From assembly GCF_900187385.1 (NCBI RefSeq), contig NZ_FYEY01000001.1:2604001-2668000 (forward strand): a stretch of DNA of 64,000 nt, written 5' to 3'. Position numbers and translations under genes: made by a program. Under the pieces are notes generated by a model. That model searched no databases and was not told where the DNA came from. It worked only from the letters and a program-made list of their open reading frames with translations. Origin of the DNA: Streptomyces sp. 2114.4 (GTDB taxonomy: Bacteria; Actinomycetota; Actinomycetes; Streptomycetales; Streptomycetaceae). Below, piece by piece: positions 8,794-17,298 of the stretch. Every line of letters begins with the position of its first letter. Within the stretch, counting starts at the first letter, position 1.

Positions 8794-8807
8794 GTGACCC
8801 AGGTCAC
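8794..8807. promoter_or_regulatory. Candidate Crp (cAMP receptor protein) site
   Basis: GTGACCCAGGTCAC is a 6-bp inverted repeat with a 2-nt spacer and fits the Streptomyces Crp consensus GTG-N6-GNCAC exactly. It lies in the intergenic region between the divergent repeat-peptide/malQ unit and the GH84 gene. Assignment is by consensus match only. Confidence 0.5.
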
Positions 8808-9126
8808 ATTATGCCTCACGCAGGCGATTTCACTGCGCCGGGCGCCGGGGGGCGCCAAGAACGCGGGGGAACCGGGCCCCGGGACGGAAGTTCTGCGGGC
8901 CGGCGAGCCCTCCGGATTCCGCCCGCGAGCCCCCCGGATCCCGCCCGCGGCACCGGCCGGAACCCGTCCCCCGGCCGGCCCTCCGGCCCCCCGCCCTCGC
9001 CTGGTTGACACCCGAACCGCCACAATGGTGGGCTCACGGCCGGAGGTCTGCCCGAAGGGGCATCGGCGGGGATAAACGGGGCGCCGGTGCGGACCGGCGA
9101 GTGATGGACGGGGACGAGGAGCAGCC

Positions 9127-12100
9127 GTGCGAGGCCGGGGCGTATGGAGCGTCGGAAGTATCGGTAGGAGCGGCAGGGGGAACGGCGCGGGCGCCCGAGC
9201 GCGGGTGGCCGGAACCACCGCACTGGCCGCCGCGGTCATCGGAGGCCTGCTCGGCGGGGTGCCCAGCGCCCAGGCGGCGCCCGCGGACCCCGCCGTCGGT
9301 GCCCCCGACCGGCCCGACCGGCCGGCCGGCGCCGGGCACGCACCCGCCGTCTGGCCGCGCCCGCAGTCGATGCGGGAGCTGGGCGACGCCGTGCCGCTCG
9401 GCCGCGAGGCGGTGCTGGTGGCCGCTGCGGACACCGACCCCCACACCCTGGACGCGCTGCGCGGCCTGCTGCGGGACGCCGGGGTGCACACCGTCCGGCA
9501 GCAGGCGCCCGGCGACCGGCTGCCCGCGGCCGGGCCGGTGATCCACGTCGGCGGCGAGCAGGCCGCGGACGCGCTGCGGGCGCTGCGGGCACCGGCCCGC
9601 GGGGACCTGCCGGCCGGCGGCTACCGCCTGGCGGTGGGCCAGGTCGCGGGCCGGGACACCGTCGCCCTGGACGGCGTCGGCTCCGACGGCCTCTTCCACG
9701 CCGCGCAGACCCTGCGGCAACTGGTCACCCACGGGGCCGGCCGGAAGCAGCTGGCCTCGGTGGCCGTACGCGACTGGCCCGGCACGGCGGTGCGCGGCAC
9801 CACCGAGGGGTTCTTCGGGCAGCCCTGGAGCCAGGCCCAGCGGCTCGCCCAGCTGGACTTCATGGGCCGCACCAAGCAGAACCGCTATCTGTACGCGCCG
9901 GGCGACGATCCGTACCGCCAGGCCCGGTGGCGCGACCCCTACCCGGCCGGGCAGCGCGCCGGCTTCCGGGCGCTGGCCGAGCGAGCCCGGGCCAACCACG
10001 TCACGCTGGGCTGGGCCGTCGCCCCGGGCCAGGCGATGTGCCTGTCGTCCGAGGAGGACATGCGGGCGCTGCGGCGCAAGGTGGACGCGATGTGGGCGCT
10101 GGGCGTGCGCTCCTTCCAGCTGCAGTTCCAGGACGTCAGCTACAGCGAATGGCACTGTGACGCCGACGCGGACGCCTTCGGCACCGGCCCCCGGGCCGCG
10201 GCACGGGCGCAGGCCAAGGTCGCCAATGCGCTCGCCGCGCATCTGGCGCAGCGGCATCCACAGGCCGGGGCGCTCTCCCTGATGCCGACCGAGTACTACC
10301 AGGACGGCTCGACGGCGTACCGCCGGGCGCTGTCCGACGCGCTCGGCGACCGGGTCGAGGTGGCCTGGACCGGTGTGGGCGTGGTCCCGCGGACCATCAC
10401 CGGCGGCGAGCTGTCCACGGCCCGCCAGGTGTTCGGCCACCCGCTGGTGACCATGGACAACTACCCGGTCAACGACTACGCCCAGGACCGGATCTTCCTC
10501 GGGCCCTACCGGGGCCGGGAGCCGGCCGTCGCCACCGGTTCCACGGCGCTGCTGGCCAACGCCATGCAGCAGCCGCTCGCCTCGCGCATCCCGCTGTTCA
10601 CGGCCGCCGACTACGCGTGGAATCCGCGCGACTACCACCCGGGCCGGTCCTGGGACGCGGCCGTCGACGATCTGGCGGGCGGCGATCCCCGTTCCCGTGC
10701 CGCGCTGCGCGCGCTGGCCGGCAACGCCTCCTCCTCGCTGCTGGACCGGACCGAGTCCGGCTATCTGCAGCCCCTGATCGACCGCTTCTGGAAGGCCCGC
10801 GAGGTCGCGGTCAACCACGGCCGGCCGGGCCGGGATGCGGATCTCGCCAAGGCCGCCAAGGCGCTGCGGGCCGCGTTCGCCACCATGAGCACCGCGCCCC
10901 GGGACCTGCGCCCCGACCTGGCCGCCGAGGTCCGTCCGTGGGCCGAGCAGCTGGCCCGCTACGGCAGGGCCGGGGCCCAGGCCGTCGACACGCTCATGGC
11001 GCAGGCGCATGACGACGGCGACGCCGCCTGGTCGGCCCAGCGCACGGCGCAGCGGCTGCGCAAGGAGTGCGCGCACAGCCCGGCGACGGTCGGCAAGGGG
11101 GTGCTGGCCCCGTTCCTGGAGCGGGCGATGACCGAGGCGGACGCCTGGACCGGCGCCCGCCGCACCGCCCCCCAGCCCGGCGACGGCGCCGCCGAACGCG
11201 ACGGCCGGACGTCCCTGACCGTCCCCTTCGAGCGGACCCGCCCGCTCGCCGCGGTGACCGCACTGACCGACCCGGGCCCGTCCGCGGCCGCCGTCTCCAT
11301 GGAGGCGCATGTCCCGGGCGAGGGCTGGCGCCGCCTCGACCGGCTCTCCGCCAGCGGCTGGACCGAGGCGAAAACGCCCCGGCTGCGTGCCGACGCGATA
11401 CGGCTGACCTGGGCGAAGAGCGCGCACGCCCCGTCCGTGCACGCCTTCACCCCCTGGTTCGACGACACCCCGGCGGCCGGGCTCGAACTGTCCCGCAAGG
11501 AGTCGGACGCCCAGAACGGCGGCAGCGCGACGGTGGACGCCCTGATCTACTCCCGCCGCCCCGGCGACGTCCGCGGGAAGCTGGCGGTCAAGGCGCCCAA
11601 GGGCTTCACGGTGCACGCCCCGAAGGAGGTCACCGCACCGCGGGGCGGCACCGCCACGGTCCGCATCGCCGTCGACGTCCCCGAGAACGCCCCCTCGGGG
11701 ACGTACGAGATCCCGGTGGAGTTCGGCGGTGCCCAGCGGACGCTGACGGTGCGCTCGTATCCGCGCACCGGCGGCAAGGACCTGGCGCGCGGCACCGTCG
11801 CCACCTCCTCCGGGGACGAGACCGCGGATTTCCCGGCGTCGGCGGCCACCGACGGCAACCCCGCGACCCGCTGGTCCTCCGCCCCGGAGGACGGCGCCTG
11901 GCTGCAGTTCGCGCTGGCCCATCCGACCCGGCTCGGCCGGCTCGTCCTGAACTGGCAGGATGCCTACGCCGCCCGCTACCGCGTCCAGGTCTCGCCGGAC
12001 GGCCGCAGCTGGCGCACGGCGGCCACGGTCCGGGACGGCAAGGGCGGCCGCGAGTCCGTCCGGATGGACGCCGAGGACGCCCGGTTCGTCCGCATCCAGG

Positions 12101-12195
12101 GCGACAAGCGGGCCACCCGCTTCGGCTACTCGCTGTGGTCGGTGGAGGCGTATGCGGTCGCGGAGACACGGCACCCGGGCCACGACAAGCGGTGA
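9127..12195 (+). CDS. Secreted GH84-like beta-N-acetylhexosaminidase with NEW3 and F5/8-type C-terminal domains
   Basis: A 1022-residue exported protein. GTG 9127 follows GAGGAG; a twin-Arg-poor signal peptide ends near PSAQA (residue about 57). Next come a GH20b-like small domain (about 70-215), a GH84/NAGidase barrel opening with RGTTEGFFGQPWS (about 225-520), an alpha-helical linker, a NEW3-type beta domain (about 790-875) and a discoidin-like F5/8 domain (about 885-1015). The family removes terminal GlcNAc or hyaluronan-type sugars from glycoconjugates. The usual Asp-Asp catalytic pair reads Gln335-Asp336 (LQFQDVS), so activity may be altered. Context with a chitosan-related locus 2.4 kb away suggests amino-sugar scavenging. 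Confidence 0.85.
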   Translation: MRGRGVWSVGSIGRSGRGNGAGARARVAGTTALAAAVIGGLLGGVPSAQAAPADPAVGAPDRPDRPAGAGHAPAVWPRPQSMRELGDAVPLGREAVLVAAADTDPHTLDALRGLLRDAGVHTVRQQAPGDRLPAAGPVIHVGGEQAADALRALRAPARGDLPAGGYRLAVGQVAGRDTVALDGVGSDGLFHAAQTLRQLVTHGAGRKQLASVAVRDWPGTAVRGTTEGFFGQPWSQAQRLAQLDFMGRTKQNRYLYAPGDDPYRQARWRDPYPAGQRAGFRALAERARANHVTLGWAVAPGQAMCLSSEEDMRALRRKVDAMWALGVRSFQLQFQDVSYSEWHCDADADAFGTGPRAAARAQAKVANALAAHLAQRHPQAGALSLMPTEYYQDGSTAYRRALSDALGDRVEVAWTGVGVVPRTITGGELSTARQVFGHPLVTMDNYPVNDYAQDRIFLGPYRGREPAVATGSTALLANAMQQPLASRIPLFTAADYAWNPRDYHPGRSWDAAVDDLAGGDPRSRAALRALAGNASSSLLDRTESGYLQPLIDRFWKAREVAVNHGRPGRDADLAKAAKALRAAFATMSTAPRDLRPDLAAEVRPWAEQLARYGRAGAQAVDTLMAQAHDDGDAAWSAQRTAQRLRKECAHSPATVGKGVLAPFLERAMTEADAWTGARRTAPQPGDGAAERDGRTSLTVPFERTRPLAAVTALTDPGPSAAAVSMEAHVPGEGWRRLDRLSASGWTEAKTPRLRADAIRLTWAKSAHAPSVHAFTPWFDDTPAAGLELSRKESDAQNGGSATVDALIYSRRPGDVRGKLAVKAPKGFTVHAPKEVTAPRGGTATVRIAVDVPENAPSGTYEIPVEFGGAQRTLTVRSYPRTGGKDLARGTVATSSGDETADFPASAATDGNPATRWSSAPEDGAWLQFALAHPTRLGRLVLNWQDAYAARYRVQVSPDGRSWRTAATVRDGKGGRESVRMDAEDARFVRIQGDKRATRFGYSLWSVEAYAVAETRHPGHDKR

Positions 12196-12411
12196 ACGGT
12201 GCCCGGCGAGCGGCGGCCGGGAACGGGTGCGGTGCGGCGGGTGCGCCGGCGGCCGTCGTGGACGCCGCGGGATCCTCGTCGCCGCGGCGGGTGGCCACGG
12301 GGCGAGAATCCGGCGGCGTCCGCCCCGGCCGGAGCGGGGCGCACGACCTGCGCGGGCTGCACGAGACGTGCGGGACGTGCGACACCACCGTCAGGACGCA
12401 GAAACCCGGAC

Positions 12412-12948
12412 CTACGCCGATACGGCGTCGATCCGGGCCAAGGCGTCATCCGCGCCGTACGGCTGCAAATACGGCAGCCAGCGCGGGTCACGATGGCCCG
12501 TGCCGATGATCCGCCACGCCAGTCCTGACGGCGGGGCGGGCTGATGCCGCAGCCGCCAGCCGATCTCGGCGACATGGCGGTCGGCCTTGACGTGGTTGCA
12601 GCGCCGGCACGCGGCGACGACGTTTTCCCAGGTGTGCTGACCTCCGCGGCTGCGCGGGATGACGTGGTCGACGCTGGTTGCGACGCCACCGCAGTACATA
12701 CAGCGCCCGCCGTCACGGGCGAACAGCGCCCGGCGGGTCAGGGGAACGGGGCCGCGAAAGGGCACCCGCACGAACCGCTTCAAGCGGACCACGCTCGGAG
12801 CGGGTATGACATGGGTCGCACTGTGCATGAGGGCGCCGGATTCCTCGAGGCTGACAGCCTTCTCGTTGAGGACGAGGATGAGCGCGCGGCGGAGCGGTAC
12901 GACGCCGAGCGGCTCGTACGACGCATTGAGGACCAGGACATGCGGCAC
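12412..12948 (-). CDS. HNH endonuclease family protein
   Basis: A 178-residue protein starting at GTG 12948, with AAGGAGG 7 nt upstream. The central HNH/zinc module is obvious: CMYCG (about residue 85), DHVIPRSRGG, then CRRCNHVKADR. The N-terminal part (VLVLNASYEPLGVVPLRRA) is the conserved leader of the actinobacterial HNH family found once per genome and often annotated as a housekeeping nuclease of unknown role. It diverges from the MscS gene across 290 nt and converges with GH84. Nuclease activity is inferred from the motif. Confidence 0.9.
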   Translation of the reverse strand: MPHVLVLNASYEPLGVVPLRRALILVLNEKAVSLEESGALMHSATHVIPAPSVVRLKRFVRVPFRGPVPLTRRALFARDGGRCMYCGGVATSVDHVIPRSRGGQHTWENVVAACRRCNHVKADRHVAEIGWRLRHQPAPPSGLAWRIIGTGHRDPRWLPYLQPYGADDALARIDAVSA

Positions 12949-13238
12949 GGGTGCCTCCTTGTACGCCGGCGGCGCGTGGCTCGCGCCGGGACGATCTCCC
13001 CACAGTGTCCCCCGGTGCCTGGTGAGAGCGCCACCATGACCGAGTAACGGGTCGGAGGTGTTTTCCACCACACACCGGCACGTCCGGCCGGATACGGCTC
13101 ATTTCGGCCCTGCGCACAACTATCCGACTCGAACAAGGGCGCGGACCGCTCCTGTTGCCCCGTTAGTGTGGTTGGTCAGCCCGGCTCACAGTGTCCCACC
13201 GGGGCCCGGGTCTGCTGTCCCACACGGAAGGTTCGACT

Positions 13239-14327
13239 GTGTTCTGGTCCGCTTCGCCGGCCGCTGCCGCGCACCTGAGCGCCGCCACGCCAGGCTCCTC
13301 CGGCCCGACGTCGCTCGACGACGCCACGGACAAGGCCACCAACGCCGCCGGCTGGGTGCAGGAGAACTGGGGGACGTGGCTCACGTCCGGCCTGCAGATC
13401 TTGCTGATCATCGTGATCGCGGTGGTGCTGCGGCATGTGATCCGCCGCACGATCACCAAGCTCATCGAGCGGATGAACCGCACCGTGGCCGCCGCCCAGG
13501 GCACCGCGCTGGGCGGTCTGCTCGTCAACGCCGAGAGACGCAGACAGCGCTCCGAGGCCATCGGCTCGGTGCTGCGCAGCGTCGCCTCCTTCGTGATCAT
13601 GGGCACCGCCGCCCTGACCGTGCTCTCGGTGCTGAAGATCAACCTGGCGCCGCTGCTGGCGAGCGCCGGTGTGGCCGGGGTCGCCATCGGTTTCGGCGCC
13701 CGCAACCTCGTCACCGACTTCCTCTCCGGCGTCTTCATGATCCTCGAGGACCAGTACGGCGTCGGCGACGAGATCGATGCGGGGGTGGCCACCGGCACGG
13801 TCATCGAGGTCGGCCTGCGGGTCACCAAGCTGCGCGGCCCCAACGGCGCGATCTGGTACATACGCAACGGTGAGGTCAAGCGGATCGGCAACCTCAGCCA
13901 GGGCTGGTCCACCGCCGCCGTTGATGTGGTGATCGCCGCCGACCAGGACCTGGAGCGCGCCCGCGAGACCATCACCGGCGCCGGCGAGGAGATGTCCAAG
14001 GCCGAGCCCTGGAACGAGCAGCTGTGGGAGCCGGTGGAGGTCCTGGGCCTGAGCGAGGTCCACCTGGACACCGTCACCATCAGCGTTTCGGCCAAGACCA
14101 TGCCCGGCAAGGCCCCCGGCGTGGAGCGCGAACTGCGCTGGCGCATCAAGCGCGCCCTGGACGCCGCCGGCGTCCACCTGGCCCCGCGCCCGCTCCCCGA
14201 GGAGGAGGACGAGGAGGCCGCCGACCCCTCGGCCGGCATGGCCGCCCCCTCGGCCCTCAACAACCCGACGTCCCCGCAGTCCCTGGCGACCAATCCGATC
14301 GCTTCGCCGTCGAAGATGGGGAAGTAA
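13239..14327 (+). CDS. Mechanosensitive ion channel, MscS family
   Basis: A 362-residue membrane channel that would release solutes at hypo-osmotic shock. GTG 13239 is favoured because GGAAGG precedes it by 9 nt and the N-terminus then begins with a short external segment. Three hydrophobic helices are visible: residues about 48-66, 110-130 and 135-155; the last is the MscS pore helix region (LASAGVAGVAIGFGARNLVTDFLSG). The beta domain follows (DEI-DAG-ATGTVIEVGLRVTKLR). The C-terminus is acidic and disordered (PEEEDEEAADPSAG). No operon partners. Confidence 0.92.
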   Translation: MFWSASPAAAAHLSAATPGSSGPTSLDDATDKATNAAGWVQENWGTWLTSGLQILLIIVIAVVLRHVIRRTITKLIERMNRTVAAAQGTALGGLLVNAERRRQRSEAIGSVLRSVASFVIMGTAALTVLSVLKINLAPLLASAGVAGVAIGFGARNLVTDFLSGVFMILEDQYGVGDEIDAGVATGTVIEVGLRVTKLRGPNGAIWYIRNGEVKRIGNLSQGWSTAAVDVVIAADQDLERARETITGAGEEMSKAEPWNEQLWEPVEVLGLSEVHLDTVTISVSAKTMPGKAPGVERELRWRIKRALDAAGVHLAPRPLPEEEDEEAADPSAGMAAPSALNNPTSPQSLATNPIASPSKMGK

Positions 14328-14466
14328 CCCGGCCATCCGGAGCTGAGGGCCCGGACTGTCGACGGAGGGGCGTACCGCGCGGGTACGCCCCTTCTGCGGT
14401 GCGCCGATGCTGTGCACCGGCGCGACGTCCCGGGGCAGCGGGTGGGCAGAGGGGGCGACGGGCGGC

Positions 14467-14542
14467 GAAATCTTCCCGTCCGCACCGTTGACGACGTCAT
14501 CGCCCGCCGCTTAGCTTCCCGTGGAAACGATGGGAAGGTTTC
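14467..14542. promoter_or_regulatory. Paired candidate ROK (CsnR-type) operator boxes upstream of the ROK gene
   Basis: GAAATCTTCCC at 14467-14477 and its near reverse complement GGGAAGGTTTC at 14532-14542 (10 of 11 positions) flank the likely promoter of the ROK regulator. The second box extends to the imperfect palindrome TGGGAAGGTTTCTTAA (14531-14546). CTTCCC at 14515-14520 adds another arm. GAAA-TTTC cored palindromes are what CsnR-type ROK repressors bind, so autoregulation is likely; this is pattern-based inference. Confidence 0.5.
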
Positions 14543-14602
14543 TTAACAGATTCTCGGCGGGCGTGGGCGTTCCGGCGCCGTCGGCGAACGGGGGGCGGCG
14601 CC

Positions 14603-15823
14603 ATGGCCGGTGGGCACAGCGCGCAAGGGAGGCAGGGCACGCCGGGGATACGGGGCACGCCCGGGACGCCGCGGGTGTTGCGGGCCATGAACGACCGGGC
14701 CGCGCTCGATCTGCTGGTGTCGCAGGGCCCGTTGACCCGTACGCGGATCGGGGAGCTGACCGGGCTGTCGAAGCCCACCGCCTCGCAGCTGCTGGCACGG
14801 CTGGAGGCGGCGGGGCTGGTACGGACGACCGGGAATGTGACCGGGCGGCCGGGGCCCAGTGCGCAGCTGTACGAGATCGACCCGGTGGCGGCGCATGTTG
14901 CCGCGCTGGCCGTCGATCCGCTGGGGATCACCGCCGCGGTCGCCGACATCACCGGGCAGGTGCTCGGGGAGGAGCGGGTCAACACCGACGCCGTTGCCGG
15001 GGAGGCGCCGCACCGGACCGCGCAGCTGGTCGCGCGGGCCGTCGACGGGGCGCTGGCCAGGGCCGGGCTGGCACGCGGGCAGCTGCACGGGGCGGTGATC
15101 GGCACACCCGGTGCGCTGGACCCGCGGACCGGACGGCTGCGCTATGCGCCGCATCTGCCGGGGTGGCATGCGCGGGCGCTGAAGGACGAGCTGACCGGGG
15201 TGCTGGGCACGCCGGTCACCCTCGAGAACGATGTGAACCTGGCGGCGGTCGCCGAGCAGCACGACGGGGCCGCACAGGACGTCGACGACTTCGTGCTGGT
15301 GTGGGCGGACAAGGGGGTCGGTGCCGCCCTCGTGCTGGGCGGCCGGCTGCTGCGCGGGGCCACCGGCGGCGCGGGCGAGATCGGTTACCTGCCGCTGCCC
15401 GGCGCCCCGTTGACCCGGGGCGGTGACCACGGCTCCGCGCGGGCGGACGCCGGCGGCGGCTTCCAGCAGCTGGTCGGCTCACCGGCCGTGCTCGCCCTGG
15501 CCCGGGAGTACGGGGCCCCGGACGTCCGTACCGTCGAAGGGGCGATGGCGCACGACGGGGTCCGTGCCGAGATCGCGCGACGGCTGGCGACCGGGATAGC
15601 GGCCGTGGTCGCGGTCGTCGACCCGCGGCTGGTGGTGCTCTCCGGCGAGGTCCCCCGGGCCGGCGGCCAGGCGCTGCGCGCCCTGGTCGAGGAGGAGTTC
15701 ACCGGGCTCCCGCTGTCCCGCCCCGCCGTGCGCCTGAGCCATGTCGACGGCCCCCCGATCCTCACCGGCGCGCTGCGGACGGCGCTCGCGACGGCACGCG
15801 ATGCGGTGTTCCACACCGGCTGA
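14603..15823 (+). CDS. csnR: ROK-family transcriptional repressor (CsnR type)
   Basis: A 406-residue regulator: N-terminal winged helix (about residues 28-85, LTRTRIGELTGLSKPTASQLL) followed by a ROK sugar-kinase-like fold (DPLGITAAVADITG, ENDVNLAAVAE, GVGAALVLGGRLLRGATGGAGEIG). The zinc-binding CxCGxxGC motif expected of active ROK kinases is replaced by an ARADAGGGF-like stretch, consistent with a pure regulator. The gene is followed directly by a GH4 hydrolase and a sugar kinase. In S. coelicolor and S. lividans the same gene order (csnR-EFG-HK) controls chitosan oligosaccharide use, hence the symbol; the assignment rests on this context plus family. Confidence 0.75.
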   Translation: MAGGHSAQGRQGTPGIRGTPGTPRVLRAMNDRAALDLLVSQGPLTRTRIGELTGLSKPTASQLLARLEAAGLVRTTGNVTGRPGPSAQLYEIDPVAAHVAALAVDPLGITAAVADITGQVLGEERVNTDAVAGEAPHRTAQLVARAVDGALARAGLARGQLHGAVIGTPGALDPRTGRLRYAPHLPGWHARALKDELTGVLGTPVTLENDVNLAAVAEQHDGAAQDVDDFVLVWADKGVGAALVLGGRLLRGATGGAGEIGYLPLPGAPLTRGGDHGSARADAGGGFQQLVGSPAVLALAREYGAPDVRTVEGAMAHDGVRAEIARRLATGIAAVVAVVDPRLVVLSGEVPRAGGQALRALVEEEFTGLPLSRPAVRLSHVDGPPILTGALRTALATARDAVFHTG

Positions 15824-15963
15824 ACGCCGGGCTCCGGCCCGCGGATCCGCGCCGCGCGGGGCGTCCCCGTCCTGTTCTTCGCATGCTTCCCGTTCTTCGC
15901 ACTCTTCGCACAGAAGGCCTTCGTCGAAGGCGTCACGCTCACCGGAGTGAAGGGCTGATCCGT

Positions 15964-17298
15964 ATGCCGTCTCCCCAGGGACGCACCCCGCACCCCCGCA
16001 CCCCGCACCCCCGCGTCAAGCTCGCCGTGGTCGGCGGCGGCTCCACCTACACCCCCGAACTCATCGACGGTTTCGCGCGCCTGCGCGAGGTGCTGCCGCT
16101 GGAGGAACTGGTCCTCATCGACCCGGCCGCCGACCGGCTGGAGCTGGTGGGCGGCCTGGCCCGGCGGATCTTCGCCAAGCAGGGCCACCCGGGCCGGATC
16201 TCCTGGACCACTTGCCTGGACGCCGGTATCGACGGCGCGGACGCGGTGCTGCTGCAGCTGCGGGTGGGCGGCCAGGCCGCCCGCCACCAGGACGAGACCT
16301 GGCCGCTGGAGTGCGGCTGCGTCGGCCAGGAGACCACCGGCGCCGGCGGCCTCGCCAAGGCGCTGCGCACGGTCCCCGTCGTCCTGGACATCGCCGAACG
16401 GGTGCGCCGCCGCAACCCCCGTGCCTGGATCGTCGACTTCACCAACCCCGTCGGCATCGTCACCCGGGCGCTGCTCACCCACGGCCACCGGGCCGTGGGG
16501 CTGTGCAATGTCGCCATCGGCTTCCAGCGCGGATTCGCCGCGCTGCTGGGCGTCTCCCCCGTCGAGGTCGAGCTGGAGCACGTCGGCCTCAACCACCTCA
16601 CCTGGGAGCGGGCGGTACGCGTCGCGGGTGAGGACGTCCTCCCCCGGCTGCTGGCGGACCACGGCGACGCCCTGGCCGAGCGCCTGCGCCTGCCCCGCGC
16701 GCTGCTCGACCGCCTCGGCGTCATCCCCTCGTACTACCTGCGCTACTACTACCAGCACGACGCGGTGGTACGGGAGTTGCGCAACGCACCGTCCCGCGCG
16801 GCGGAGGTCGCCGCCCTCGAACGACAGCTCCTCGGCATGTACGGCGACCCGGCACTCGACGAGAAGCCGGAGCTGCTGGCACGGCGCGGCGGCGCCTTCT
16901 ACTCGGAGGCCGCGGTGGCCCTCACCTCCTCCCTCCTGCGCAACACCGGAGACACCCAGGTCGTCAACGCCCTCAACCACGGCGCCCTGCCGTTCCTGCC
17001 CGACGACGCGGTGATCGAGGTGCCCGCGACCGTGGACTCGACCGGCGCCACGCCCCTCCCGGTGCGCCCCTTGGAGCCGCTGTACGCCGGGCTGGTCGCG
17101 CATGTCACCGCCTACGAACACCTCGCCCTCGAGGCCGCGTTGTGGGGCGGGGGCGGCCGGAAACCCGACCGGGCCGGCGGACGCAACGCCGTCTTCTCCG
17201 CTCTCCTCGCGCACCCCCTCATCGGCCGGACCGACCACGCGGACCGGCTCACCGACGCGCTGATCGCGCACAACCGGGAGCACCTGCCGTGGGCCTGA
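15964..17298 (+). CDS. csnH: GH4 family NAD-dependent glycosidase (CsnH-like)
   Basis: A 444-residue cytoplasmic glycosidase using NAD+ and a divalent metal. Visible are the dinucleotide motif GGGSTYTPELI (residues about 24-34), the metal Cys/Asn in GLCNVAIG (about 182), the metal His in GLNHLTWE (about 213), and the catalytic-base Tyr region AFYSEAA. ATG 15964 is used because the coding similarity begins just after it; the N-terminus has a PHPRTPHPR repeat. It overlaps the kinase gene by 10 nt. It would cleave imported amino-sugar oligosaccharides (phosphorylated or not). The ABC transporter normally encoded just before it is absent here. Confidence 0.85.
   Translation: MPSPQGRTPHPRTPHPRVKLAVVGGGSTYTPELIDGFARLREVLPLEELVLIDPAADRLELVGGLARRIFAKQGHPGRISWTTCLDAGIDGADAVLLQLRVGGQAARHQDETWPLECGCVGQETTGAGGLAKALRTVPVVLDIAERVRRRNPRAWIVDFTNPVGIVTRALLTHGHRAVGLCNVAIGFQRGFAALLGVSPVEVELEHVGLNHLTWERAVRVAGEDVLPRLLADHGDALAERLRLPRALLDRLGVIPSYYLRYYYQHDAVVRELRNAPSRAAEVAALERQLLGMYGDPALDEKPELLARRGGAFYSEAAVALTSSLLRNTGDTQVVNALNHGALPFLPDDAVIEVPATVDSTGATPLPVRPLEPLYAGLVAHVTAYEHLALEAALWGGGGRKPDRAGGRNAVFSALLAHPLIGRTDHADRLTDALIAHNREHLPWA

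Noticed and set aside
9034..12183. Very long minus-strand open frame (about 1049 codons) opposite the GH84 gene
   Set aside because: It mirrors a high-GC gene in the antisense frame, has no recognisable domain, and the plus strand has a signal peptide, domains and a ribosome site.
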